64,000 bases of DNA from Deltaproteobacteria bacterium (GCA_016713425.1 JADJPE010000005.1:2232001-2296000); one strand, 5' to 3'; shown: positions 16,441 through 26,417, numbered from the stretch's first letter. Program-made: numbers and translations. The notes: generated from the letters alone by a model not told the origin.

Positions 16441-19111
16441 TCGCGTCCAACGGGTGCCGAGCAATGGTGCGGCGCTCGACTTTACATTTGCAGGAACGGA
16501 AGGGTCGCTCAGCTCGGTCGCGGACGGATTGGGCAACCGTATCGAGCTGAGAGAAGACCCTTCGCTCAATTTGGCAATCACGCGCATCATCGATGCGGAT
16601 GGCGCAGTCCGCAAGGAGAACTTCCGCCGGTACGACCCGGTGTCACGGACGATCGAGTGGGGCGACTTCGTGGGCAGCTATTCCGTGAGCCTTCACGCTC
16701 TCTTCGGGCGCCCCACGAGCATCGTGGTTGGACAGCGACGATTCGATATCGAGTATGACGAACTCGGTCGACGCAAGCTCGAGCAGAAGCCATCGGGCGC
16801 AACCCTTCGGTACACCTACTTGACCAATGGTGGGCTCTCCATAACCGACGCAGGCGGCTTTGTTCGGGAGACGACACTTGACGGGTTCGGAAGGACCTCG
16901 AGGATTCGCGTACCCTACGCCGGAGACCTTACGTTCGAGTACGGCGAAGGCCGGGATTTCGCGCGAACCGATGGTCGTGCCGTTCGCACGTCGTTCGGGC
17001 ACGACGTTGCGGAGCGGTTAGTCGAAATCTCCTTCGACGGCTTTCCAGATCAAGGCCTTAGTTTCGAATATGACGCGGCACCCTTTGGGGAGGGTCTTCT
17101 TACATCGCTCGAGCGCGGTGAGAGCCGAATCGATCGCACGTATGATATCCGCGGCGAGCTCGTGGAAGAGGCGCTGACGATCGGTTCAGCGGTGTTTTCG
17201 ACCCGGTACACGTACGACGAGAAGGGCCTGACGGGCATGATCTATCCGAGTGGGCTCGAGCTTAGGTACCACCAGTCGTCCGCCGGACGACTCGTCGGCG
17301 TCGATGCGAGGGCTGAGGCTGAGACGAGCTTCGTGCCCGTCATCTCAAAGATAACACGCCTGCCGTTCGGTCCGATCGACACCTACGAGGTTCCGATGAC
17401 GGGCGGACAGGATTCGGCGGCAAGACGTTATATCCGGACGTTCGACGAGGGCTATCGATTGGTTGAGCAGTCGCTCGAAGGTGTTCTTGATTGGGGCTAC
17501 GCATACGATGACGCGGGTCTACTGACCAAGGTAACCGACCGATTGGCGCAAACGGAGAACACCTATCAATATGACGAAGACGTACGCCTAACCGAGGCAT
17601 CGGGAGCCTTTGGGCAGCGAAGGTACAGCTACGACAACGTGATGAGACGGGTCTCGATCGCGCGCGATGGCGTGAGCAGCGCATATACCTACGAGGCCAC
17701 GACGGGGAGGCTTGCGAACGCAGAGGGGCGCAACTTCACATACGATGGCGTTGGCAACACGATTGGCGACGGCACCAACACCTATGCCTATGACGCTTCG
17801 GGTCAGGTGACTCGCGTTTCGACGCCAGGGCTGGTGGCCACATATGCTTATGATGCGAGAGGCCTCCGCGTCACCAAGAACGTGGGCGGAGAGATACGCT
17901 ATTTCGTCTACGACATGGCGCGCAACCTCATCGGAGAGTATCGAGCAGATGGATCTCCGCTCCTTGAGATGATCTGGCTTGGCCAATCGCTCGTTGCCGT
18001 GGTGCGCTACGCCGCCGCGGAGCCGGAGTATCTTTGGGTGTTCAGCGATCCCGCGCCTCGCTACCTCGTCAACGGCGCAGGGCAAGTTGTTTGGTCATGG
18101 GAGAAGGATCCGTTCGGCGAAGCGGCGGCAAACGAAGATGTCGACGGAGACGGAGACGCGATCGCCTTCAACCTGAGGTACTCCGGCCAGTACTACGATC
18201 GAGAGACGGGGCTGTTCCAGAATCAAAGGCGCACCTACGACCCGACGATCGGGCGGTACCTGGAGCCTGACCCGATCGAAGGGATAGGTTCCCTCGACGC
18301 GTACGGCTACGCCGCCCAAAATCCCTTGTTGATCTCGGACCAGAGAGGTCAGGCCAACAAGGTAACCGTCCCGGGCGGTGTTGCAAGCGACGGGAGTCCA
18401 GTCACAACCATCAGCAACATGGGCGCGAACGGCATTGGACAGAATGCTCCAGTCGACGCGGATCGCGTCGTCGCGATCAAGAATGCATTGCAGATGGATA
18501 TTCCAGCCTCGGTGCTTGTGTTCCACGGAGACGAAGTCAATGGCAGGGTCACCGGCGAAGCGATGGGCGTTGGAACGACCCCAGAGAATGCGAAACGCGT
18601 AGACATCAAGCAGCTGATCAAAGACATGGTCGCGGCCGGCAAACTTCCAGAAGGAAACGGCGCTTTTTGCCTGATTTGTGGTGCGGGGGCGACGACGCCC
18701 AGCGGACGGTTGAATGTTGCGCAGCAACTCGTCGAAGCGCTGGTCGAGAATGGTCGGCCTGGCATCGTGATCGCTCCCGATCAGGCCGTCGACCTGACGG
18801 TGCAGGGCCCATTTGCCGGCGATTTTCGACTGAAGCCCGATCCCTTCGCGTACACACCGGTGGGTGAAACGCCCGCGCCGGGGTTCTGGGAGAAGTTCGC
18901 GAAAGGATGCGACGGTGTGGTGCGCGCGGTTTCGAAGGTCGCCGACAGCCTCGACAAGCTTGGAGCGCTTGGAGAAGTCTTCACGATCAAGCAGGTCGTC
19001 GAAATGGTTGAAGAATCAGAATGCGCAATGGGCGGCGTGTGCAGCCCAGCAACGGTCGAGCGCCTTCAGGAGCAGGGCCACGAGGTCCGTTGCCCGACAT
19101 GCCCGATCTAG
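16433..19111 (+). CDS. Teneurin-like RHS protein, C-terminal fragment with RHS core and unknown C-terminal effector domain
   Basis: Fragment of the gene split by the IS66 element; it reads in frame from the right target duplication (SASRVQRVP). An in-frame start at 16295 lies inside the element and is not native. It holds many YD repeats (IEYDELGRRKLEQKPSGATL, YTYDEKGLTGMIYPSGLE, FTYDGVGNTIGDGTNTYAYD), then the RHS core LRYSGQYYDRETGLFQNQ and RTYDPTIGRYLEPDPIEG, where RHS proteins typically switch to a variable toxin. The remaining 255 residues (from about 18345) are of unrecognised family: HGDEVNGR, a Cys motif CLICGAGA and a C-terminal helix-rich part ending in CPTCPI. No immunity-like gene follows directly. 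Confidence 0.8.
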   Translation, partial: SASRVQRVPSNGAALDFTFAGTEGSLSSVADGLGNRIELREDPSLNLAITRIIDADGAVRKENFRRYDPVSRTIEWGDFVGSYSVSLHALFGRPTSIVVGQRRFDIEYDELGRRKLEQKPSGATLRYTYLTNGGLSITDAGGFVRETTLDGFGRTSRIRVPYAGDLTFEYGEGRDFARTDGRAVRTSFGHDVAERLVEISFDGFPDQGLSFEYDAAPFGEGLLTSLERGESRIDRTYDIRGELVEEALTIGSAVFSTRYTYDEKGLTGMIYPSGLELRYHQSSAGRLVGVDARAEAETSFVPVISKITRLPFGPIDTYEVPMTGGQDSAARRYIRTFDEGYRLVEQSLEGVLDWGYAYDDAGLLTKVTDRLAQTENTYQYDEDVRLTEASGAFGQRRYSYDNVMRRVSIARDGVSSAYTYEATTGRLANAEGRNFTYDGVGNTIGDGTNTYAYDASGQVTRVSTPGLVATYAYDARGLRVTKNVGGEIRYFVYDMARNLIGEYRADGSPLLEMIWLGQSLVAVVRYAAAEPEYLWVFSDPAPRYLVNGAGQVVWSWEKDPFGEAAANEDVDGDGDAIAFNLRYSGQYYDRETGLFQNQRRTYDPTIGRYLEPDPIEGIGSLDAYGYAAQNPLLISDQRGQANKVTVPGGVASDGSPVTTISNMGANGIGQNAPVDADRVVAIKNALQMDIPASVLVFHGDEVNGRVTGEAMGVGTTPENAKRVDIKQLIKDMVAAGKLPEGNGAFCLICGAGATTPSGRLNVAQQLVEALVENGRPGIVIAPDQAVDLTVQGPFAGDFRLKPDPFAYTPVGETPAPGFWEKFAKGCDGVVRAVSKVADSLDKLGALGEVFTIKQVVEMVEESECAMGGVCSPATVERLQEQGHEVRCPTCPI

Positions 19112-19197
19112 GGCGCCGCAGGGGCGTTTGCAAGGGCATACGACGCGAACCGCAGCTCGGGCAGATCGCCCGACCCTTGCACGAGAAGGTGCGCCAT

Positions 19198-20910
19198 GAT
19201 TCTGATGCCGATTCCGACGCCGACGCCGATTCTGATGCCGGCGTTGCAGATGCCAGTCTTAAGCGGATAGCGGGCGGCCGGATGCAAGCAAGGCGGTGTC
19301 AGATGGCGAAGTCGGTTCGATGGACGGCGGTGCAAGAGACGGAGGCGGTCCCACTCCATCGGACGCCGACATAGCCGATGCCGACACACCCGATACCCAA
19401 ACGAACCCCCACGTGGATTGCGAAGCGACCGGCGGGTTCTGCTGGCTTCATCCTCGCGGCATCGGTGCCAGTCTAAGATCGGTCTCGGGCACCGCCGAAG
19501 ACAACGTCTGGAGCGTGGGTTCTGGTGGCGTCCTCTACCACCTCGATGCGCAAGGATGGAGCCTCGTTCCGAGTCCGACCAATCAAACGCTCAACGACGT
19601 CCATGCGCGTACAGCATCGATGTGTGGGCCGTTGGGAACGCGGGCACAGTTCTTCGATTCGATGGGCAGACATGGCACGTCGCGCCGGCATTGATCGAAG
19701 ACGACCTGTTCGCGGTTTTTGCGAGTAATGCCGAAGACGTTTGGTTCGCAGGCACAAAACACATCTCTTCGTGCATTTCGATATTCCCGAGCCCATCCAT
19801 CCCTCCTATGCTTCTGGGCCTCAAGGCGTGTGGTCGAACTGCGAGACGGCCGTCGTCGTCGGCGATGCCGGACACGTATTCGTCTTCCACGATGGCGCAT
19901 GGTTAATCGCGAGCGGCTCTGAGCAAGGCATCTGGAGACGCTGGTTCGACATCGAAGCCATTGCGTCGGACAATGTTTGGTTCTTCGGGCTTGGCACATC
20001 GATGCACTTCGATGGACGGACCTTCGCGACGATACCAACGGCACCGACAGATTGGCGCCAAGACTTCATGGGTTCGTTCGCGAGCGCGCCGAACGACCTA
20101 TGGATCGTGGGTATCGGTCAGTGGGGGGACAATGTTCAACACTATGATGGAACTTCGTTTTCGAGAGTCGATGTGGGCGCGCTCGCAGCGGGTAGCGATT
20201 GGATCTTGGACGTATGGGGAAGCGGGCCGAGTGACATCTATTTTGCCGGGGAATCGAACCTCTTTCACTGGGATGGACGTGAGTTCGCAAGCGCCGGATT
20301 GGGTGCCAGCCCACATGCGGTGCATGGGACCAGCGCCACGGACGTCTGGGTTGTGGCGGGTACGGGTGGGCACCCGTCCTGGACCCAACTCAACCACGAC
20401 AACGTCTGGTGGCACAGCCTCCACGCCATTGCACCCGACGATGTATGGGCCGCAGGCGGCGGAGCGACTGAGCATTGGGACGGGCACACGTGGAGTCGCG
20501 TGGACATCCCTGCGGTGACGACGCCGAACCCTTGGGATGCGCCAAGCATTAGTGCCTTTTTGACCGCGGAGCACGCCGATTTCGGTGATCCAGACCGACC
20601 AACGCCGGTGGGACTACAGACCCAAGTCCTTGCCACTCAGCCCATGCCACCGTGGAGGCTGATGTTGTGGGTCAAATTGATTGAGGCTGTTGTGCAGCTT
20701 CGTCCGAGGACCCTATACCGAGTCTTCTTCGAGCCGGGTCCCCGACTCCGCCACGCCATGCGGTGGTACACCGAGTGGGGCGTCGCGTCTGCCTCAAAGA
20801 CCTCAGCCGCATCCCGAGAAAGACGCTCGATAGCCAAGCGAACGTGCTCGACGAATTACGCGAGCCAGAGCCCGAAGCTGAACAGCCGGTGGCCTCGACT
20901 GTGCCTTTAG
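19198..20910 (+). pseudogene. Beta-propeller lipoprotein remnant with three frame breaks
   Basis: Coding sense moves through three frames, each step -1. Frame 1 (19198 to about 19258) gives an Asp/Ser/Ala linker; frame 0 (to about 19608) gives a linker and the first blades (TAEDNVWSVGSGGVLYHLDA, LNDVHA); frame 2 (to about 19757) gives YSIDVWAVGNAGTVLRFDG and NAEDVWFAGTK; frame 1 resumes with HLFVHFDIPEPI and many blades (SDNVWFFGLG, PNDLWIVGIGQWG, PSDIYFAGE, ATDVWVVAGTGG, PDDVWAAGGG). The last break lies beside an AAAA run. The repeat DVWAVGxxGxxxxFDGxxW is typical of myxobacterial surface propeller lipoproteins. No signal peptide is visible upstream. After about 20560 the open frame (to 20910) no longer looks coding and overlaps a convergent remnant. 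Confidence 0.7.
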
Positions 20911-21605
20911 ACTGGGCGGCCTCGGACTCCACGGGTGTAGGCTCGGTCGGTCCTAGCGACGTGGTGATGTTTGACTTGGAACGCCAAAGCTCGCCGTCTA
21001 CGTAGGTTTGAAAATGAAGCACATCGCGCCAGGGCTCGGCGGTGGCGGACAGTATCACTTCAAGCCCGATCGTGGTGGCGCTGACGGTCGCTCGACAGGA
21101 CCCGCTTTGCGTTCCGACGACGAGTTCCCCTTCCCCCTCCTCGCGAGCTACGAGGGTGCCGAGTGTTGTGGGCCACGGAGCGGAATCGGTGACTTGAAAG
21201 GCCACGTGTAGTCCGTGCTCGCGCCCAAAGGCGCAAGTCGTCGTGTCGACGAGTTCGTAAGTCGTTCCAGCGACCATACTCTTGCCAATATGCAAGAGGA
21301 AGTCGTTGCTCTCTTGCCGATACTCCTCAAGGGCGAGGGGAATGGTCGAAGTTCCGGCCTCAACGAGACTCACCGAGCGCAGGCTCACCGGCTCTTTCGG
21401 GGCTGTTCGGTCATCCGAAGGGCCGCCAGTAGACAGCCGGGAGGTTTGCCGGAACCGTGGCTCCGTTTTCGGGCACGAAGAAGCTCGGATCGCATATGGG
21501 CGGACTGCACGCACGCGAGACGCACCTGAATAAACATTCCTGCGGCTACGATTCCAAGACCAAGGAGGACAGCATCGCCAATACGGCGAGGTCCGAAAGC
21601 TTCAT
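20672..21605 (-). pseudogene. Exported protein of the ATVPANLP type, frameshifted
   Basis: ATG 21605 begins MKLSDLAVLAMLSSLVLES and meets TAG. In the same frame beyond the stop the sequence reads RACSPPICDPSFFVPENGA then TVPANLPAVYWRPFG and stops again. The +1 frame continues with VSLRSVSLVEAGTSTIPLAL, LHIGKSMVAGTTYELVD and LEVILSATAEPWRDVLHFQT. The tail (TGCSASGSGS, hydrophobic STFAWLSSVFLGM, then RLRSLRQTRRPTR) resembles the MYXO-CTERM sorting tail (GCS, membrane helix, Arg cluster), though the helix is weak. P.NGATVPAN(L/V)PA is a recurring opening in exported proteins of this lineage. It looks like a dying gene; without the breaks it would be about 300 residues. Confidence 0.6.
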
Positions 21606-21869
21606 GTTGCATGCGCAGCGTCGAAGCAATGTGTGTGCCACAGGGAGGGGCGTACGGATCGGGCCCGCTACGGCCGGCGACCATCAAGATTCTGAGGGGT
21701 GTCCGCTTTCGGGCCCGGCGGCCTTGAGACATCGTGATGACCACGAGGTTCCTTAACCCACGATAGGGTTGGCTCGCAGATCTCACGAAACCTTCCGCCT
21801 TCGGAGCCGATAACTCGTCCAGAGCCGCTCGCTCGGTCACCGGAACGTTGCATCCCAGAGAGTTGTGCG

Positions 21870-23465
21870 ATGACCATTAGACTTTGCGCTCCACTGCATT
21901 CTGCAGCTCGCCCAGATAATCAGAGTTCGGTGAGGTCGCGTCCTCGGGGAGTCATGCCTCGCGTGCTGTCCGACGATCGTTTTCAAGAGTGCAAGCGAAC
22001 CGGCTATCTGGGGCGTGGAGCTCAAACACTCAACGTCTTGCGTGAGCTTGACCGGCGCCGACTCTTGGCGAACGACTTCCAGAGCGTTGATATCGGCGCA
22101 AGGGGCATCGAGGCTCCGCACCGCTGGAATGGCAAGAAGCTGAGCCATGTCGTACTTGTCTATCGCTCAGGCGAACAAGAGTGCCGCGCGACGGGGTGGT
22201 TGCTGTCGATCTACCAGAATCACCTGGAGCTGTTGACGCCGGGCGGCGCAATCCAGGCCTTCGAGAATCGCATCGACAACAAGGGAAACGTCGTGTTCCA
22301 GGAAATCTTCATCCGAGACTCCAGACTTGATGCTGTCTCTGGGCACGATGCGCTTCGTCTTCTCAACGATTCCAAAGATCGCCCATTGGCGATCTGGTTT
22401 CACCCTGAAGACAAGAACCCTTCCTCCTTTGTCCTTGGTTCCTGCCGCGGCCTCGATGCACCGCTGCCCAAAGACGCGACGCTTGAGATCCAAGATGTAT
22501 CAGGTCGGCGGTACCGCGTTTTCGAGAGCGTCCTTGCGGAGCTTGCGGGCCGGAATCGCCTCTATGCGGCGCCGCTCGACGGATCGAGATGTGCACTGCC
22601 GCGTGTGATGCCTTCGGATCGGAGTAACAACCGGGAAACGACGATTGGAGCTAAACGACCGACGATCAGCGCTGCGACTCCGGAAGAAACGGAGATTACA
22701 CACAGGCGTATCACGCATAGACTGTACAACTGGGCAATTCAGGAACCCATCATCCCTTGGTGCGGTTTGATGTACCAGGTGAAGCTCGCCGGCGTAGACC
22801 CGGACACGGGTCACCAGGAAACGCAGGACGCGCTTCTCAAAGTCCGAGTTCCGGGCGATAGAAAGGCGTTCGGTGCGGATGCGAGAGGCAACAGCTTTGG
22901 ACGGACCCCGGCCGAATACCTCGCCTATTTCGTTGCTCGAAAGCTCGGTCTTCGGGACGCGATCCCGCCTGTTGCCTATCGCACCCACCTCGAGGTGCAA
23001 CTGCCGAACGGCTTCGTGGCGACCGAAGGCGCGGTGATCCATCTCGTTCCGGAGCTGAAGACACAGCCAATACCGCCGGTGGGAACAGGTTCGGACTACC
23101 TGGTGCTGAACCGAATGCTCAAGAATCCGGACGGAAACGCATACAATCTTGGACGAGGCATTCACTGGGTGACCGGCCAGCCGTCCGATGTTTGGTTCGA
23201 TTTCTCTGCTGCGTGGTCGCGTATGTATCGTGGCGCCGGCGTGCCGCGCATCGAGGATCTGCGATCGCTCCGACGAAGCGTGTACGAGAGCTTGTCTCGC
23301 CTTGCTCCACAGGACCTCGCGCATTTGATTCCCCTCTTCATGTCTGAGCAAGAGGCGTCGGGTATGATCCGCGAGGCTTCCGACATCGTTCGCCATATCG
23401 ACCGGCTCGTGGACGAAGCTGAGACCAGGGGCGAAACGCCGGACACCCTCATTACGCCTGATTGA
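21870..23465 (+). CDS. Unknown protein with a possible kinase-fold-like C-terminal domain
   Basis: 531 residues; starts at ATG 21870 or 21954. No signal peptide. Residues about 75-240 form an all-beta-looking N-terminal region (VVLVYRSGEQECRATGWLLS, NHLELLTPGGAIQ). From about 300 the order of motifs recalls divergent protein-kinase-like enzymes such as HipA or PI4K-like families: a Lys strand (DALLKVRVPGDRK), a Glu helix (AEYLAYFVARKLGLRD) followed by IPPVAYRT, then NPDGNAYNLGRGIHW and DVWFDFSAAWSR, where such kinases carry D/N..DRH..N and a metal-binding D. The canonical HRD-type Asp is not clear. Function unknown; fold assignment is inference. It is intact while neighbours on the left are decayed. 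Confidence 0.65.
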   Translation: MTIRLCAPLHSAARPDNQSSVRSRPRGVMPRVLSDDRFQECKRTGYLGRGAQTLNVLRELDRRRLLANDFQSVDIGARGIEAPHRWNGKKLSHVVLVYRSGEQECRATGWLLSIYQNHLELLTPGGAIQAFENRIDNKGNVVFQEIFIRDSRLDAVSGHDALRLLNDSKDRPLAIWFHPEDKNPSSFVLGSCRGLDAPLPKDATLEIQDVSGRRYRVFESVLAELAGRNRLYAAPLDGSRCALPRVMPSDRSNNRETTIGAKRPTISAATPEETEITHRRITHRLYNWAIQEPIIPWCGLMYQVKLAGVDPDTGHQETQDALLKVRVPGDRKAFGADARGNSFGRTPAEYLAYFVARKLGLRDAIPPVAYRTHLEVQLPNGFVATEGAVIHLVPELKTQPIPPVGTGSDYLVLNRMLKNPDGNAYNLGRGIHWVTGQPSDVWFDFSAAWSRMYRGAGVPRIEDLRSLRRSVYESLSRLAPQDLAHLIPLFMSEQEASGMIREASDIVRHIDRLVDEAETRGETPDTLITPD

Positions 23466-24270
23466 GCGACGATCTTCGAACTGAACTGGCCCAGAGCTTG
23501 TCGGGAATCGGAGGCTCGTGGACGGTGGCCGAGGTCGCGTAACGTGCGGAGGAGGACCGGCTGGACGTTGCGCAGGCTCTTTGAGAGACCGCCCGTCCGC
23601 CTATTGGGGCCCCATGATCGCAGTCGTTTCAAGAGACCGCCTGCGTTCCCCAAAGTCCTCCTCCGCACGCTACGCGACCCCGTCCACCTCAGCGCAGCGC
23701 ACGCGATTCGTGCCGTGATGGGTGATGCGTGATGGGTAATGCGTGATGGGTAATGCGTGATGGGTAATGGGTGACGGTCACTCGGATGTTTTGCTCGCGG
23801 TCATCTATTTGAATTCGCGTATCTCGAGGCACGTGCGGATCGTTCCCCCATTTGAGGCCGAACTCGACGTCGTCGCCGACCTTGGTGCGCGGAATCGATC
23901 GAAGATCTGGATTTGAGAGATTGATGATCCCAATCAGACCAACCTCGGTTGGCTAACTCGTCGGCACCTCTTGTGCGGTCGAGTTGGCGACGCACAACGA
24001 AGGATCGACGATGCCCTCGGCATGAGCCATCCGAACGACGAACTCGTTCAAACGCCGAAGTCCTTCGGCGCCCAGAAGTTCTCCTGGGACAAGTTCCACC
24101 AAATCAAGGCTCAGAATCCGTCACAGAGGCACGCTACGTTTTGAGGGCGCCGGAGGCGGGTGACCGCCCCCGGCCACCCGGTCTGGGGGAGGGAGACTAC
24201 CCCGGCAACTCGATGGCTGCGGGACCTCGGTCGCCGGCGACGGAGTCTCCGATTCCCGCCAATCTCTAGC
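23466..24270. other. Long intergenic region with repeat and fossil coding scraps
   Basis: No gene is well supported. On the minus strand about 23990-23780 reads PTEVGLIGIINLSNPDLRSI, RTKVGDDVEFGLKWGNDP and HVPRDTRIQIDDREQNIRVT, protein-like but preceded by an in-frame TAG and running into a 14-bp repeat without a stop. On the plus strand 24022-24144 could encode 40 residues (MSHPNDELVQTPKSFGAQKF..) of unknown kind, without a clear ribosome site. Both look like remnants of accessory genes. Confidence 0.45.
23715..23770. repeat. 14-bp tandem repeat, 4 copies
   Basis: Unit GTGATGGGTRATGS at 23715, 23729, 23743 and 23757, plus a partial copy. The length is not a multiple of 3 and the array lies inside a decayed region. 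Confidence 0.85.
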
Positions 24271-25935
24271 CTATTTGGATGAGACTTCCTTCAACTTCAC
24301 GGTGAAGCGCGTCGAAAATCCGTCGTCTTCTGCTTGAACGACGAGGCGAGCCTGCTCAAAGGCTTGCAGCACCTGAGTGGCTTTGAGAACAACAGCGCGC
24401 ATGAGAAGCGGCACCGACGAAAGCGGGTACGCCTTGAGACCCGCGACGAGCGGAGCGAACGAAAGCTCGGCCACCAGGCCCGTTTGGTCCCCCAGGAGCC
24501 CGTCTCCCTTCGGTTTGTTCCATGACGCCTTCAACAGTTCGCGATCGTTGCCGACCGCGATGGTTTCGTCCTTGAGCTCATACGTCAGGGCGCCACCCGA
24601 CAGCGCATAAGTGCGGTTTAGGTCGTCGATGAGTTGCCCGAGCGCTTCGACGTTCTTTCCGGAATCGTCTTTGGACGATTTCGTGCTTGCGGCGAGCAGA
24701 AAAGCAACCGCTTGCGTCGGGTCTCTTTGGAGCACATCCGGCGCAAGGTGAGTGAGATCGCGCAGCGTGACAACTAGGCCGCCGCGCCCAGAAAGCGAAG
24801 CGAGCAGGTCGGGGGAGAGCGCCTTCTCCAGTTGAGCCCGCGTTTCCTTGTCTGCGAGCGCCGTATGGATAGCCTCGGTTGGAATCGCCCACTCGACGCG
24901 GAGAAATGCGCCGTCTGTGCCCAGGATCTGCGCCACGTGGTCGGCGGGCGGGACGGGGCGCAACAGATCTTTGAGCTGGCCGCGATAGGCGGAACCGACG
25001 AACAGACGCAAGACCGCACCGATCGAGGAGGTCTTCAAGTTGAGGCGCAGGCCTGCGCCCGCAACGCTCGGGAGATCGAGGTCACGGACGTTCACACCCG
25101 CAGCGTTCGCTTCTTCGGTGAGCACTGCACGGAGTTCCTCGATCGCGGCGGTGCCCAGCGGGGGAATGAAGATGCGGAACTCGAGGTTGTCCTCCGAGCC
25201 CAGGCCTTGGGAGAGCTTCAGGAATTCAGGGTCGCCCGCGAGGCTTCGATCAGCCGATAGCGACAACGCTTCGGCCAGCGAGGCCTCGGGATAGGAGCCA
25301 AGGCTGAGAAGGGCGTATCCATCACGGAAGGACCATGCGGCGGCCGTGCTCTCCGCCGATTGTTGAGCGTCAACCGTGACGCGAACGCCTGCGCGCGACG
25401 AGGAATCCCGGATTTCCGGCCGCATCCCCTGTCGCCCGAGGATGTGACGGACGATCGCCTCGAAGCGTGCGTGGTCATTCACCGGTACGATGCAAAGGAT
25501 GCTCCCCTCGGTCGGGTTCGACTGCTTCTTGAGGCCGATCCAGATCGGCCCTGAATCTCGTATCCCTGCCTTAGCCAGGCCGGCTCGGGTGGTGGGGTCG
25601 AAACCAAAGTCGCGCTTGATTTGCGCCCGCAGAACCTCCAGCTGTTCGAGGCTCACGACCGCGTCTGGCAGGACGGGCCAGTTCGACGGATCGGCGACGA
25701 GCGCGCCGATATCGCGCAACTGGACGACGACGTCGGTCTCTCGGCTGATGAAGGTCTCCGGCGGCCTTGAGCTTTCTGTACGGGCTCTCGATGAACAGCC
25801 GTCACATCCGCCAAGGAGCCCGAGAAACGTAAGAGCAGCGAACGCACTGAGCCCCCCGAGTCTCCCGAGCCCGCCGAGCGCGGAGCGAGACGAAGGCCGA
25901 GGTTTCTTTCGAAGCGAATAGACGACAGAAGACAC
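24271..25935 (-). CDS. Lipoprotein of unknown function (DUF3352-like)
   Basis: 554 residues. A long basic N-terminus is followed by a hydrophobic segment and lipobox (LTFLGLLGGC), then a Ser-rich linker. The mature part looks like a repeated alpha/beta lipoprotein in which each half has a strand-helix pattern (DVVVQLRDIGALV, WSFRDGYALLSLG, GGLVVTLRDLTHLAP, LVAELSFAPLVAGLKAYP). Sequences such as WAIPTEAIHTALADKE and ALTYELKDETIAVGND recall DUF3352-type periplasmic proteins, but this is a loose resemblance. The start could be a little downstream of 25935. Monocistronic, divergent from the NfeD/flotillin operon. Confidence 0.75.
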   Translation of the reverse strand: MSSVVYSLRKKPRPSSRSALGGLGRLGGLSAFAALTFLGLLGGCDGCSSRARTESSRPPETFISRETDVVVQLRDIGALVADPSNWPVLPDAVVSLEQLEVLRAQIKRDFGFDPTTRAGLAKAGIRDSGPIWIGLKKQSNPTEGSILCIVPVNDHARFEAIVRHILGRQGMRPEIRDSSSRAGVRVTVDAQQSAESTAAAWSFRDGYALLSLGSYPEASLAEALSLSADRSLAGDPEFLKLSQGLGSEDNLEFRIFIPPLGTAAIEELRAVLTEEANAAGVNVRDLDLPSVAGAGLRLNLKTSSIGAVLRLFVGSAYRGQLKDLLRPVPPADHVAQILGTDGAFLRVEWAIPTEAIHTALADKETRAQLEKALSPDLLASLSGRGGLVVTLRDLTHLAPDVLQRDPTQAVAFLLAASTKSSKDDSGKNVEALGQLIDDLNRTYALSGGALTYELKDETIAVGNDRELLKASWNKPKGDGLLGDQTGLVAELSFAPLVAGLKAYPLSSVPLLMRAVVLKATQVLQAFEQARLVVQAEDDGFSTRFTVKLKEVSSK

Positions 25936-26417
25936 GCGATGGATCCACTACGAGGCGCAACCTCAAAAGATCAAGAAGACATCGCAGGAAGCGTGTGCCG
26001 CCGACCGTGTTGTAGGTTGATGAGCGTGGATGCGACTTCGTAGGTTCCGTGGAATGCAGGGGCGTTTGCGCCCGGAGCGCCATCCGAACGGCGACACTGT
26101 TCGCGCTCGCCCAAGCGCATGGCCGCCCCAGAGACGACGCTGATGGCCGCCCGACCTAGGTTCGCTCCCTGAGAGCGCCCCTCTTCCGCCCGCGACCTCG
26201 GGCCAGAACGACTCTGCGCCCATGATGTCGGGGGCGGACTTCGCGCCTAGCCTCACGCGGAATGTCGGGCGCATTCTCGAAGATGCCGCTGACCGGACGA
26301 TGAACTCCGACGGCGAAGGTGAATGAAAATCGCCCGAAGATGGATGCAAAACCTATGGCGCCCATGTAGAAATGCCATCGTCGTATCGGCGCCGCCCGAT
26401 GCCTCGAGGGGTCTATT
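25936..26417. other. Divergent intergenic region upstream of the NfeD/flotillin operon
   Basis: About 480 bases between divergent genes. It must hold promoters for both directions, but no clear -35/-10 pair was recognised. Short open frames exist on both strands without start signals or homology. Confidence 0.4.
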
